A stretch of DNA of 64,000 nucleotides from Kibdelosporangium sp. MJ126-NF4 (lineage in GTDB: Bacteria > Actinomycetota > Actinomycetes > Mycobacteriales > Pseudonocardiaceae), in NCBI RefSeq assembly GCF_000826545.1, contig NZ_CDME01000002.1:1993187-2057186 (forward strand), read 5' to 3'. The position numbers and the translations under genes are program-made. This document shows positions 25,052-32,562 of this stretch, piece after piece. The notes under the pieces were generated by a model that was not told where the DNA came from, searched no databases, and was given only the letters and a program-made list of their open reading frames with translations. The first letter of the stretch is position 1, and the number at the start of each line of letters is the position of its first letter.

Positions 25052-26860
25052 TCAGCCGCCGGTCACCGAGCGCCCAGCGGTCACCGAGCCTTCGGTCCGG
25101 CTGACATCGACCAGGTCAGCGGGGATAGTCCCGGCTTCCGAAGCGGTGGCCGCCAACTCGGCACCGACACTCTCCGGAGCAGGCCGACCACTGCCAGCCA
25201 GCCAGGACGCTATCGCGGCGATCAGACAAGCGGCAATGGCGAACCAGAAGGCAACGTGCAAACCGTCGGCGAACGGGTCGGTGATCAGGCTCGGAAAGAA
25301 ACTCCGGCCGGTGAGAAAGTCCACCTGGTCGGCAGGAAGCTGACTGAGCGTGGGCCCGAGCAACTGCTGGATGGGGTTGTAGCCGAGGAACGCGGCGAAC
25401 AGCACGGCGACCGCGGGCAGCTGGGCGATCTGGTTCGCGTCGGCCGCGGGCACGCCGTGCGCGGTCAGGCCCGTGCTCAGCGCCCCGGGCAGGCTCGTGG
25501 TCAGCCCGGCGATGATCAGGCTGAAGAAGATGCCGATCGACAGGACCATGGCGGCGTTCTGGAAAGTGGCGGTCATCCCGGCGCCCGCGCCGCGGGCGTT
25601 ACCCGGCAGGCTGCTCATCACGGCGGCCCGGTTGGGCGAGGAGAACATGCCCATACCGATGCCGTTGACGAACAGCAGTGCGGCGAAGACGGTGTAGTCG
25701 AAGTTGACAGGCAGGATGGTCAGCGCGAAGAACGTGCCCGCTGTGATGATCATCCCAGTAGTGGCGAGCCCCCGAGCGCCGATCCGGTCGGACAGAATGC
25801 CGGAGAAAGGCGCGGCGACGAGGAACCCGACGGTCATCGGAACCATGTAGATGCCAGCCCAGAGCGGAGTCTGCTCGAACGAGTAGCCGTGCTGCGGCAG
25901 CCAGATCCCCTGCAGCCAGATGATCAGGATGAACTGAAGACCGCCCCGGCCGAGCGAGGCCATCAGGTTGGCGACGTTGCCCCACGTGAAAGTGCCGATC
26001 CGAAAAAGACCGATATGGAAGAGGGGATTAGCGGACCTCCGCTCGATGGCCACGAACCACACGAGGACAAGCGCGCCGCCGATGAGTGCGCCGAGCACCC
26101 ACGGATTGGTCCAGCCCATGGAGTGGCCACCGTAGGGCTGGATGCCGTACGTGATGGCGACGAGAACGGCGATGAGCCCCACCGCGAAGGTGATGTTGCC
26201 GCCCCAGTCCATCCTGGCCTTCTGACGCACACCTGTGTCATGCAGCTTGAGATACGCCCAAACGGTGCCGATCAGGCCGAACGGAACGGAGACGAGAAAG
26301 ACCCAGTGCCAGTGGATCGGGGCGAGCACACCGCCGATGACCAGGCCGAGGAAGCTGCCCGCAATAGCGGCGATGCCGTTGATACCCAGCGCGAGCCCCC
26401 GCTGGTTGGCGGGAAAAGCATCGGTGAGGATGGCACTGGAGTTGGCCATCAGGAACGCGCCACCAATGCCCTGCACGATCCGCCACGAGATGAGCCAGAT
26501 AGCGGCGGCATCACCGCTCATCCACGTGACGGCGAGCATGATCGACGAGACCGTGAAGACAAGAAACCCGAGGTTGTACATCCTGGCGCGGCCATACATG
26601 TCCCCCAGCCGCCCAAAGGTGACCACGAGAACAGCGGTCACGACCAGAAAGCCCATCATCATCCAGAGCAGGTAGCTCGTATTGCTCGCATCGAGTGGAT
26701 TGACCCCGATGCCCTTGAAGATGTCCGGCAGCGCGATCAGCACGATGGACGAGTTGATCGTCGCAATGAGCAGCCCGAGCGTCGTGTTGGACAGCGCAAT
26801 CCACTTATAGCGCGGCCCCAGTTCACTCACGGACTTCAGCCCGGTACCCCGCCTGGCCAC
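25052..26860 (-). CDS. MFS drug exporter, DHA2/EmrB-QacA type, 14 TM
   Basis: A 602-residue transporter with about 14 hydrophobic helices. Seen are the MFS motif A variant GRLGDMYGRARMY after helix 2, motif C-like GINGIAAIAGSFLGLVIGG in helix 5, and the repeat RIGARGLAT in the second half. DHA2 members are H+-antiporters for drugs or metabolites. GTG at 26860 is preferred (GGGAGG 5 nt upstream) over an upstream GTG. A GTTGC-ATTAA-GCAAC palindrome lies 51-65 bp upstream and may bind a repressor, but no regulator gene is adjacent. Confidence 0.9.
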   Translation of the reverse strand: MARRGTGLKSVSELGPRYKWIALSNTTLGLLIATINSSIVLIALPDIFKGIGVNPLDASNTSYLLWMMMGFLVVTAVLVVTFGRLGDMYGRARMYNLGFLVFTVSSIMLAVTWMSGDAAAIWLISWRIVQGIGGAFLMANSSAILTDAFPANQRGLALGINGIAAIAGSFLGLVIGGVLAPIHWHWVFLVSVPFGLIGTVWAYLKLHDTGVRQKARMDWGGNITFAVGLIAVLVAITYGIQPYGGHSMGWTNPWVLGALIGGALVLVWFVAIERRSANPLFHIGLFRIGTFTWGNVANLMASLGRGGLQFILIIWLQGIWLPQHGYSFEQTPLWAGIYMVPMTVGFLVAAPFSGILSDRIGARGLATTGMIITAGTFFALTILPVNFDYTVFAALLFVNGIGMGMFSSPNRAAVMSSLPGNARGAGAGMTATFQNAAMVLSIGIFFSLIIAGLTTSLPGALSTGLTAHGVPAADANQIAQLPAVAVLFAAFLGYNPIQQLLGPTLSQLPADQVDFLTGRSFFPSLITDPFADGLHVAFWFAIAACLIAAIASWLAGSGRPAPESVGAELAATASEAGTIPADLVDVSRTEGSVTAGRSVTGG

Positions 26861-27292
26861 ACCGACCTCCCTCACACGTCATCACTTACTTAGCCACGCT
26901 AACCAATACGGTTGCATTAAGCAACTATGCAGCTGTGTGACACACCACGCGAAGCCCACGAAGACACCAACCAACCCACCAACCCACGACAGCGGCACAG
27001 ACGAGCACGCCACAGGGGCACAGGAAGCGACTAAACCGGTCCCAACCAGGCTGAAGAGAAGAAACTGGCTGGTACGCAACCAACACAGGGCAACCAGCGC
27101 CGGGACCGCAAGCCGAGGCTGGAAACCGAACTCCAACGCAACCAACAGCGCAACGCAATCAGAAGTAATCCGTCAAAACCGAGCACGGCGGCAAGCAACC
27201 CACTGGTGAGCAGAGCGTGACTCACCATCCACATCCCAAAGCGCCAAGTGGGCCTCGCGTGCCGCCCCGGCGCCACCGCTCCCGCCGCCCCT
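26861..27292. other. Gene-free 432-bp region with T-poor plus strand
   Basis: No convincing gene was found. The first 70 bp contain the palindrome GTTGC-ATTAA-GCAAC (26911-26925). From about 26935 to 27230 the + strand is strongly depleted in T and contains many CAACC-type words (GCAACCAAC, GCAACCAGC, GCAACCCAC). The region ends at a palindromic repeat unit beside the insertion sequence. Confidence 0.6.
26911..26925. promoter_or_regulatory. Palindrome upstream of the MFS exporter
   Basis: GTTGC-ATTAA-GCAAC is a perfect 5-bp inverted repeat with 5-nt spacer in AT-rich DNA, 51-65 bp before the exporter start. It could be an operator. Confidence 0.4.
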
Positions 27293-27315
27293 GCAACCAA
27301 GGTGGCCTTCGGTGC
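27293..27315. repeat. Palindromic repeat unit, left member of an IS-split pair
   Basis: A 23-bp imperfect palindrome beginning GCAACCAAGG and ending TTCGGTGC, immediately left of the insertion sequence target duplication. It matches units at 28989-29011 and 52822-52874. Confidence 0.7.
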
Positions 27316-27473
27316 GCTGGACCTGGATTCACCGTTGATCTTGGGTTGTGATCTTGGTGGTGGGTGGTTGTGGTGGTGGGCCAGTGGTTTCGGTGTGAGG
27401 CGTGCCGGGGTCGCTGGTCTGTCCAGCTTTTCCACTATTGGTCCGGTCGGGCCAGGGGGCGGTGGTGGGCGGG

Positions 27474-28862
27474 TCAGGCCGGTCGGGGTGGTGGGTGGGT
27501 GTGGTGGGTGCCGGTGAAGACGCGCTGCCAGGGGTGTTCGTGGGTCCAGCCTCGGGGCAGATGCAGGGTGAGGCGGCGGGCGGAGCGGGAGATCCGGGCA
27601 GCGACGGTGATGAGCCGGCGGCGCAGGGTGGTGGTGCGGGCTCGTGCCTCGGCTCCGCCTGCCAGGCATGCCAGGGCGCGCATGAGGTTGTGGGTCAGGG
27701 CGGCGAGTGACAGCCAGGCGGCGTTGGCTTGGAAGTCACCGCTGGGAAAATGGGCGACGGGGCCGGATTGCAGGTCGGCGAAGACGTGCTCGATGGTCCC
27801 GGCCCGGCCGCGGTGCTGGGCGTCGGCGGTGAGCGGGTCGAACGGGCTGTTGGTGAGGAAGGCGTGGTAGCGGTGGACGGTGATCAGCTGGCCTTGGCCG
27901 TCGAGGGTGGGGATCGGGGTGCGGCGGGCGATGAGCCGTCCGGTGGTTTTCTGGCCGGGGTTGAGGGTGGGGTTGGTGAAGGCGGTGTAAGAGGTTTCGG
28001 CGATCTGCGCGGTGGTAACCAGTTCGCCGGTGTCCTCGTCGCGTACGGGGCGGGCGTAGGTGATGGTTGTCCACGCCGACTCGTCGATGGCGGCGATCGC
28101 GGCGCGGATGGGCTTGCGTTGCGGCACGGTGACCGAGAACCAGGTCCCCGACCGGGCGATCTCGCTGATGAGCTCGCCGACGTAGAACCCGGAATCCATC
28201 CGCACCAGGAGGTTGTTCACCGCGCCGCTGGCGCGGGCGGTGCGCAGTTGAGCGCGGGCGAACGAGGCCGCCTTGCGGCGGGTGTCGGCGTTGCCGCCCC
28301 GTAGCCGGGTGCCGGTGAGCACCGGCGCGGCCAGTTCGGTGGCCAGCGTGCCGGCCAGGAAGTTCAGGCCCAGCACCCTGGTGTAGCCGTAGGCGGCGCC
28401 CTGCTTCTGGCGGCCGTGGACCTGGGTGATCTTGGAGTCCAGGTCGAGAAACGCCAACTGGTCCAGGCCGGGCAGCAGGCTGGTCTGCCCGGTCAACCGC
28501 ACCAGCACCTCGGCGAGCAGTGTCTGCAGCTGCGCGACATGGCCCGGGGTGAACCAACGCAGGAACCCACCGATCGTCGACGGGGCGCGTACCCCGGTGA
28601 ACACCCGGTCCATCCCGCCCTCACGCAGCAGGTCCAGATCAGAGATCGAGTCCGCGCCCGCGGCCATCCCCGCCACGATCGTGGTGATCTTCGCGGCGGC
28701 GTTCGCCCCGGCGCTGCCGCCCAGCCGCACCAACTCGCCGGCCAGCGCGGGCAGTCCGATGTTCTCCATCAACCGCACCAGTGGCACCAGCCCGGCGTGC
28801 GACACGAGATTCGGGTCGTCGAACCTGGCGCGGGTCCTGACGGGGGTATGAGATGATCGCAT
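27474..28862 (-). CDS. IS1380-family transposase
   Basis: A 462-residue DDE-type transposase. The IS1380-like pattern includes the N-terminal GLVPLVRLMENIGLPALAGEL, the first Asp in LAFLDLDSKITQVHGRQKQGAAYGY, the second in LLVRMDSGFYVGELI, and the C-terminal region with NAAWLSLAALTHNLMRAL. The ATG at 28862 sits next to a long hairpin in the element leader. The frame is intact, with no stop or shift. High GC matches the host. Confidence 0.92.
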   Translation of the reverse strand: MRSSHTPVRTRARFDDPNLVSHAGLVPLVRLMENIGLPALAGELVRLGGSAGANAAAKITTIVAGMAAGADSISDLDLLREGGMDRVFTGVRAPSTIGGFLRWFTPGHVAQLQTLLAEVLVRLTGQTSLLPGLDQLAFLDLDSKITQVHGRQKQGAAYGYTRVLGLNFLAGTLATELAAPVLTGTRLRGGNADTRRKAASFARAQLRTARASGAVNNLLVRMDSGFYVGELISEIARSGTWFSVTVPQRKPIRAAIAAIDESAWTTITYARPVRDEDTGELVTTAQIAETSYTAFTNPTLNPGQKTTGRLIARRTPIPTLDGQGQLITVHRYHAFLTNSPFDPLTADAQHRGRAGTIEHVFADLQSGPVAHFPSGDFQANAAWLSLAALTHNLMRALACLAGGAEARARTTTLRRRLITVAARISRSARRLTLHLPRGWTHEHPWQRVFTGTHHTHPPPRPA

Positions 28863-28866
28863 CCAG

Positions 28867-28935
28867 CAGATGCCCTCTCACTCGGCTCGTTTTGTTCCGT
28901 CGCAAGAACAATCGTCCCAAGTCAGAGGGCATCTG
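28867..28935. repeat. Long inverted repeat in the IS leader
   Basis: CAGATGCCCTCT (28867-28878) pairs perfectly with AGAGGGCATCTG (28924-28935) across a 45-nt loop, just upstream of the transposase ATG and inside the element end. It may block read-through translation or mark an excision/recognition structure. Confidence 0.6.
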
Positions 28936-28988
28936 TGTGTCTACGACACGATCAACTCACCAAGATCTTCAGTGGATCCAGGTCTGGC

Positions 28989-29011
28989 GCAGCCAAGGCG
29001 GCCTTTGTTGC
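28989..29011. repeat. Palindromic repeat unit, right member of the IS-split pair
   Basis: A 23-bp imperfect palindrome beginning GCAGCCAAGG and ending TTTGTTGC, one base right of the duplicated CTGG. Removing the IS and one CTGG joins it to the 27293-27315 unit with a short GCTGGC spacer. Confidence 0.7.
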
Positions 29012-29175
29012 GCGGGGCTGCGCCGTGCTAGTGTCGCTGACGTGACTACCGGGTCGGCCAAGAGCCACGCACAGACGGGATCCCCGGTCTTGTCATGATC
29101 ACCCGGCGGGCCCGTGGCCCGCCCGCCTCCCCGCTCCAGTCGAGACGAACTGGTGTTGGGAGAGGAGGTGAGAAC

Positions 29176-29394
29176 ATGACAGAACCCTTCGCACCGTTCA
29201 TCGAAGCGCAGCGGGACGGCACTGTCCTGACCGGACATGTCGTGAGCGAGATGCCTTTTGGTGTCTTCGTCGAGCTTGCGCCGGAGATCCATGGACTGCT
29301 GGTCGGAAGCAAGTTGCCTGCTGGCACTGAGGTCCGGGTCAAGGTCGTGGATGTCGACGTCGAGAAGCAGCGGATGAGCCTCAGCCAGGCATAG
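29176..29394 (+). CDS. S1 RNA-binding domain protein, 72 residues
   Basis: Almost the whole protein is one S1/OB domain: GTVLTGHVVSEMPFGVFVELAPEIHGLLVG, then GTEVRVKVVDVDVEKQRMSLS. The conserved aromatic and Gly pattern of S1 motifs is present. GGAGGTGAGAAC precedes the ATG at 29176. Stand-alone S1 proteins may bind mRNA or ribosomes; here no partner gene indicates a target. A perfect 8-bp GGCGGGCC/GGCCCGCC hairpin lies in the leader (29105-29123). Confidence 0.85.
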   Translation: MTEPFAPFIEAQRDGTVLTGHVVSEMPFGVFVELAPEIHGLLVGSKLPAGTEVRVKVVDVDVEKQRMSLSQA

Positions 29395-29546
29395 ACCTGA
29401 CTCGCTCGCGGCAAGGCGCCTTGCCGCGATCGCACCGGGCTCTCAGCGCGTTGAGCGAGGTTGAGTTACGGGCTGCCCACCAGACTCGGCGACAACGACC
29501 CCAACCCCGAGCAGCATCGGTCAACTCCCGAATCAGCCGACCTTGA

Positions 29547-30149
29547 TCACGCCCGCGCCTCGCTGTGCAACGCGCCGTCGAGAATCTCGGCCCACCGATC
29601 AATAATGCCAGCTCGCCGCTTGCTGTCGTCGGTCAGCAAGTTCGCCAACCCGAGACCACGAGCCATATCCAACGTTGCCTGCACGATCTCCCTGACGCCC
29701 GGTGTGCTCTCGTCGACGCCGAGCAGTTCGAGTGCGAGCTTGTGCGTCTCCCGTCCGAGGTGCGCCTCCAGCGTCACCACCGACTCGCGCAACTGCGGGT
29801 CCGAAGTCGCCGCGACCCACATATGCAGTGCCGCACGGAAAAGCGGGCCGGTATAGAGCCGGACGATCAGGTCGACCACCGCTCGGGTGCGTTCCGGGCC
29901 GGTCGGCAGGTCGATGCTGTGTTCTCGTGCCCAGAGACGCCTGGCGTCGCCGACGAACTCGACCGACGCCGCGAACAGATCCTCCCGAGTCGGAAAGTGA
30001 TGCTGCGCCGCACCCCGGGACACCCCGGCCCGTTCGGCGACAACCGCGACTGTGCTGCCCGCCCAGCCAAGCTCGGCCAGTGCCTCGATGGCGGACTCCA
30101 GCAGCCGCTGCCGAGTGGCGCGGCTGCGGTCCTGTTGCGGTTGGCGCAC
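29547..30149 (-). CDS. TetR-family regulator of the acyl-CoA dehydrogenase operon
   Basis: A 200-residue protein with a TetR HTH: RSRATRQRLLESAIEALAELGWAGSTVAVVAERAGVSRGAAQHHFPTREDLF. A C-terminal ligand domain of TetR_C type follows. The GTG start at 30149 lies 11 nt after the stop of the upstream acyl-CoA dehydrogenase, with GGAG before it, so it is the last gene of that operon. The palindrome at 32513-32528 before the operon is the obvious candidate operator. An acyl-CoA ligand is a reasonable inference. Confidence 0.87.
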   Translation of the reverse strand: MRQPQQDRSRATRQRLLESAIEALAELGWAGSTVAVVAERAGVSRGAAQHHFPTREDLFAASVEFVGDARRLWAREHSIDLPTGPERTRAVVDLIVRLYTGPLFRAALHMWVAATSDPQLRESVVTLEAHLGRETHKLALELLGVDESTPGVREIVQATLDMARGLGLANLLTDDSKRRAGIIDRWAEILDGALHSEARA

Positions 30150-30160
30150 TCCACTTACTC

Positions 30161-31318
30161 CTAGTAGGACTTCGGCAGCCCCAGCGAGTGCTGGGCGACG
30201 AAGTTCAGGATCATCTCACGGCTGACCGGCGCGATCCGCCCGACCCGCGACGCGAGCACGAGCCCACCGAGCCCGAACTCAGTCGCCATGCCGTTGCCGC
30301 CGTGCGTGTGCAGCGCCTGGTCGGCCGCCTTCGCCGCAGCCTCCGCCGCCGCGTACTTGGCCATGTTGGCCGCCTCACCTGCGGCCATGTCGTTGCCGGA
30401 GTCGTAGAGCGCGGCTGCCTTCTGCGTCATCAGCCTGGCCAGTTCGATGTTGATGTGCGCGTCGGCCAACGGGTGCGCGAGGCCCTGGTGCGCACCAATC
30501 GGCGTGCCCCAGACGTTGCGCGTCTTGGCGTACTCGGTCGCCTTGCTCAACGCGAGCCGCCCGATCCCGCTGGAGAACGACGCCGCCATGATCCGCTCCG
30601 GGTTCAGGCCCGCGAACAGCTGCGCCAGCGCCGCGTCCTCCGAGCCGACCAGCGACTCGGCGGGCAGCCGCACGTCGTCGAGGAACAGCGTGAACTGCCG
30701 GTCCGGCGAGACCATCTCCATGTCGATCTTCTGGTACGTGAAGCCCTTCGCGTCCGTCGGCACGATGTACAGCGCGGGCTTGAGCTTGCCGGTCTTGGCG
30801 TCCTCGGTTCGTCCGACGATCAGCACCGCGTCGGCGCCGTCGACACCGGAGATGAACACCTTCTGGCCGGACAGCACCCAGTCGCCACCGTCCCGGCGAC
30901 CGGTGGTGACGATCTTGTGCGAGTTGGATCCCGCATCCGGTTCGGTGATGCCGAACGCCATCACGACGCTGCCGTCGGCGAAGCGCGGCAGCCACTCCTG
31001 CTTCTGCGCGTCGGTGCCGAACCGGGCGATGATCGTCGCGCAGATCGCCGGGGACACCACCATCATCAGCAGCGGACACCCGGCCGCGGACAGCTCCTCG
31101 CAGACGGCCGCGAGATCGCCGATCCCGCCGCCACCGCCGCCGTACTCCTCGGGCACGTTCACGCCGAGGTAGCCGAGCTTCCCGGCTTCCTCCCACAGCT
31201 CAGTGGTGTGCCCGCCCTCGCGGGCCTTCTTGGTGTAGTAGTCGTGGCCGTACCGCTTGCCGAGGTCGGCGACCGCCTTGCGCAGCGCCAGCCGCTCGTC
31301 GGACTCAACAAATGTCAT
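30161..31318 (-). CDS. Acyl-CoA dehydrogenase (second of a pair)
   Basis: A 385-residue FAD flavoprotein with the ACAD fold: GYLGVNVPEEYGGGGGGIGDLAAVCEEL, the FAD/substrate signature MAFGITEPDAGSNSHKI, and the C-terminal helical domain with LHTHGGNGMATEFGL. The usual YEGT catalytic motif is absent (the C-terminus reads SREMILNFVAQHSLGLPKSY), so its base lies elsewhere or the subunit is regulatory. The ATG at 31318 overlaps the previous stop (ATGA), as for heteromeric ACAD pairs known in steroid side-chain degradation. The substrate is unknown. Confidence 0.9.
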   Translation of the reverse strand: MTFVESDERLALRKAVADLGKRYGHDYYTKKAREGGHTTELWEEAGKLGYLGVNVPEEYGGGGGGIGDLAAVCEELSAAGCPLLMMVVSPAICATIIARFGTDAQKQEWLPRFADGSVVMAFGITEPDAGSNSHKIVTTGRRDGGDWVLSGQKVFISGVDGADAVLIVGRTEDAKTGKLKPALYIVPTDAKGFTYQKIDMEMVSPDRQFTLFLDDVRLPAESLVGSEDAALAQLFAGLNPERIMAASFSSGIGRLALSKATEYAKTRNVWGTPIGAHQGLAHPLADAHINIELARLMTQKAAALYDSGNDMAAGEAANMAKYAAAEAAAKAADQALHTHGGNGMATEFGLGGLVLASRVGRIAPVSREMILNFVAQHSLGLPKSY

Positions 31319-32478
31319 GAGGTGTATCCCAATCGTTTCGCGGCCAGGCCGGTGAGGATTTCCGTTGTTCCGCCGCCGATACCGAGGATCCGCATGTCCC
31401 GGTACTGGCGTTCGACCTCGGCCTCGCGCATGTAGCCGATGCCGCCGTGCAGCTGCACCGCCTTGTCGACCACCCATTCGCCCGTCTCGACCGCGGTGTT
31501 CTTGGCGAAACAGGCCTCGGCGATCACTTCTTCGCCCGCGAGGTACTTCAGCGCGATGCTACGGGTGTACGTGCGGGCCACGTCAATCTTGCGGGCCATG
31601 TCGGTCACCGTGTGCTGCACAAGCTGCCGGGAGATCAGCGGACGGCCGAAGGTCTCCCGCATCCGCACCCACTCCAGCGTCAGGTCCAGCGCTCGCTGCG
31701 CGGCCGCGTACGCCTGGACCGCGAGCGACAGCCGCTCGGTCACGAAGTGCTGCGCGACCTGGATGAACCCGGAGTTCTCCGCGCCGACCAGGTTCGTCGC
31801 AGGCACTCGGCAATCCACATAGGACAGTTCGGCGGTGTCGGAGCAGAGCCAGCCCATCTTGTCCAGCCTGCGTGACACCGTGAAGCCCGGTGTGCCCCGC
31901 TCGACGACCAGCAGCGAGATGCCGTGCGCGCCCGGCTCACCGGTCCGCACGACGGTGGTGACGAAGTCCGCCCGGCAGGCGGAGGTGATGAACGTCTTGG
32001 CGCCGTTGACGATGTAGTCGTCGCCGTCGCGTTTGGCGGTCGTGGTGATGTGGGCGACGTCGGACCCGCCGCCCGGTTCGGTCACCGCGAGCGACCCGAT
32101 CAGCTCACCGGCCAGCGTCGGCCGGACCCAGCGTTCGATCTGCCCGGCGTCCCCGGCGGAGATGATGTGCGGCACCGCGATCCCGCAGGTCAGCAGGGAC
32201 GCGATCAGGCCACCGGCCGCCCCGGCGTACAGCAGCTCCTCGGCGATGGTCAGCGCGTCGAGATAGTCGCCGCCGCCTCCCCCTGCCTCCTCCGGGAACG
32301 CGACCCCGAGCAGGCCGAGCTCGCCCGCCTTGCGGTGCAGCTCGCGCGGGAGCTCACCGGCACGTTCCCATTCATCCTGATGGGGGATTACGTCGGTCGC
32401 CATGAACCGGCGCACGGTCTGCCTGAGCGCCTCGCGTTCGGGCGTGCGGAAGGGATCGCTGATGTCGACACCGCTCAC
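31315..32478 (-). CDS. Acyl-CoA dehydrogenase (first of a pair)
   Basis: An ACAD with GLLGVAFPEEAGGGGGDYLDALTIAEELL, the signature GSLAVTEPGGGSDVAHITTTA, and the C-terminal QLHGGIGYMREAEVERQYRDMRILGIGGGTTEILTGLAAKRLGY. The start is uncertain: GTG at 32478 (VSGVDISDPF) is used; GTG 9 nt earlier or a TTG 36 nt earlier is possible. It is the first gene of the operon ACAD-ACAD-TetR. The two subunits may form a heterotetramer. A perfect 16-bp palindrome lies 35 bp upstream. Confidence 0.88.
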   Translation of the reverse strand: MSGVDISDPFRTPEREALRQTVRRFMATDVIPHQDEWERAGELPRELHRKAGELGLLGVAFPEEAGGGGGDYLDALTIAEELLYAGAAGGLIASLLTCGIAVPHIISAGDAGQIERWVRPTLAGELIGSLAVTEPGGGSDVAHITTTAKRDGDDYIVNGAKTFITSACRADFVTTVVRTGEPGAHGISLLVVERGTPGFTVSRRLDKMGWLCSDTAELSYVDCRVPATNLVGAENSGFIQVAQHFVTERLSLAVQAYAAAQRALDLTLEWVRMRETFGRPLISRQLVQHTVTDMARKIDVARTYTRSIALKYLAGEEVIAEACFAKNTAVETGEWVVDKAVQLHGGIGYMREAEVERQYRDMRILGIGGGTTEILTGLAAKRLGYTS

Positions 32479-32512
32479 AGCACACACCGTGGCACGCCCC
32501 CGGGATAAAAGC

Positions 32513-32528
32513 AAGCACGCGTGCTTGT
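32513..32528. promoter_or_regulatory. Candidate TetR operator for the acyl-CoA dehydrogenase operon
   Basis: CAAGCACGCGTGCTTG is a perfect 16-bp palindrome in the 84-bp gap between the divergent ACAD operon and the P-type ATPase. It resembles operators of TetR regulators of fatty-acid and sterol catabolism. Confidence 0.6.
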
Positions 32529-32562
32529 TTTAGGGTGTTGACCATCTGGGAAAGCCCAGGGG

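Larger units (their letters stand above)
27321..28983 (-). mobile_element. Complete IS1380-like insertion sequence, 1663 bp
   Basis: The ends form terminal inverted repeats. The left end reads ACCTGGATTCACCGTTGATC; the right end, read inward on the other strand, reads ACCTGGATCCACTGAAGATC, and both continue with TTGG. The element is flanked by a 4-bp direct duplication CTGG (27317-27320 and 28984-28987). One transposase gene fills most of the length. The intact frame, clear repeats and matching duplication suggest recent, possibly active, transposition. Confidence 0.85.

Noticed and set aside
26882..27145. Minus-strand 87-residue hydrophobic frame between the MFS exporter and the IS
   Set aside because: Its composition is a by-product of the T/G-rich strand; no ribosome site, mixed third-position bases, and a frame overlapping another similar one.
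27031..27669. Minus-strand 212-codon frame at the IS left end
   Set aside because: His/Pro/Arg-rich low-complexity product spanning the element boundary; no motif.
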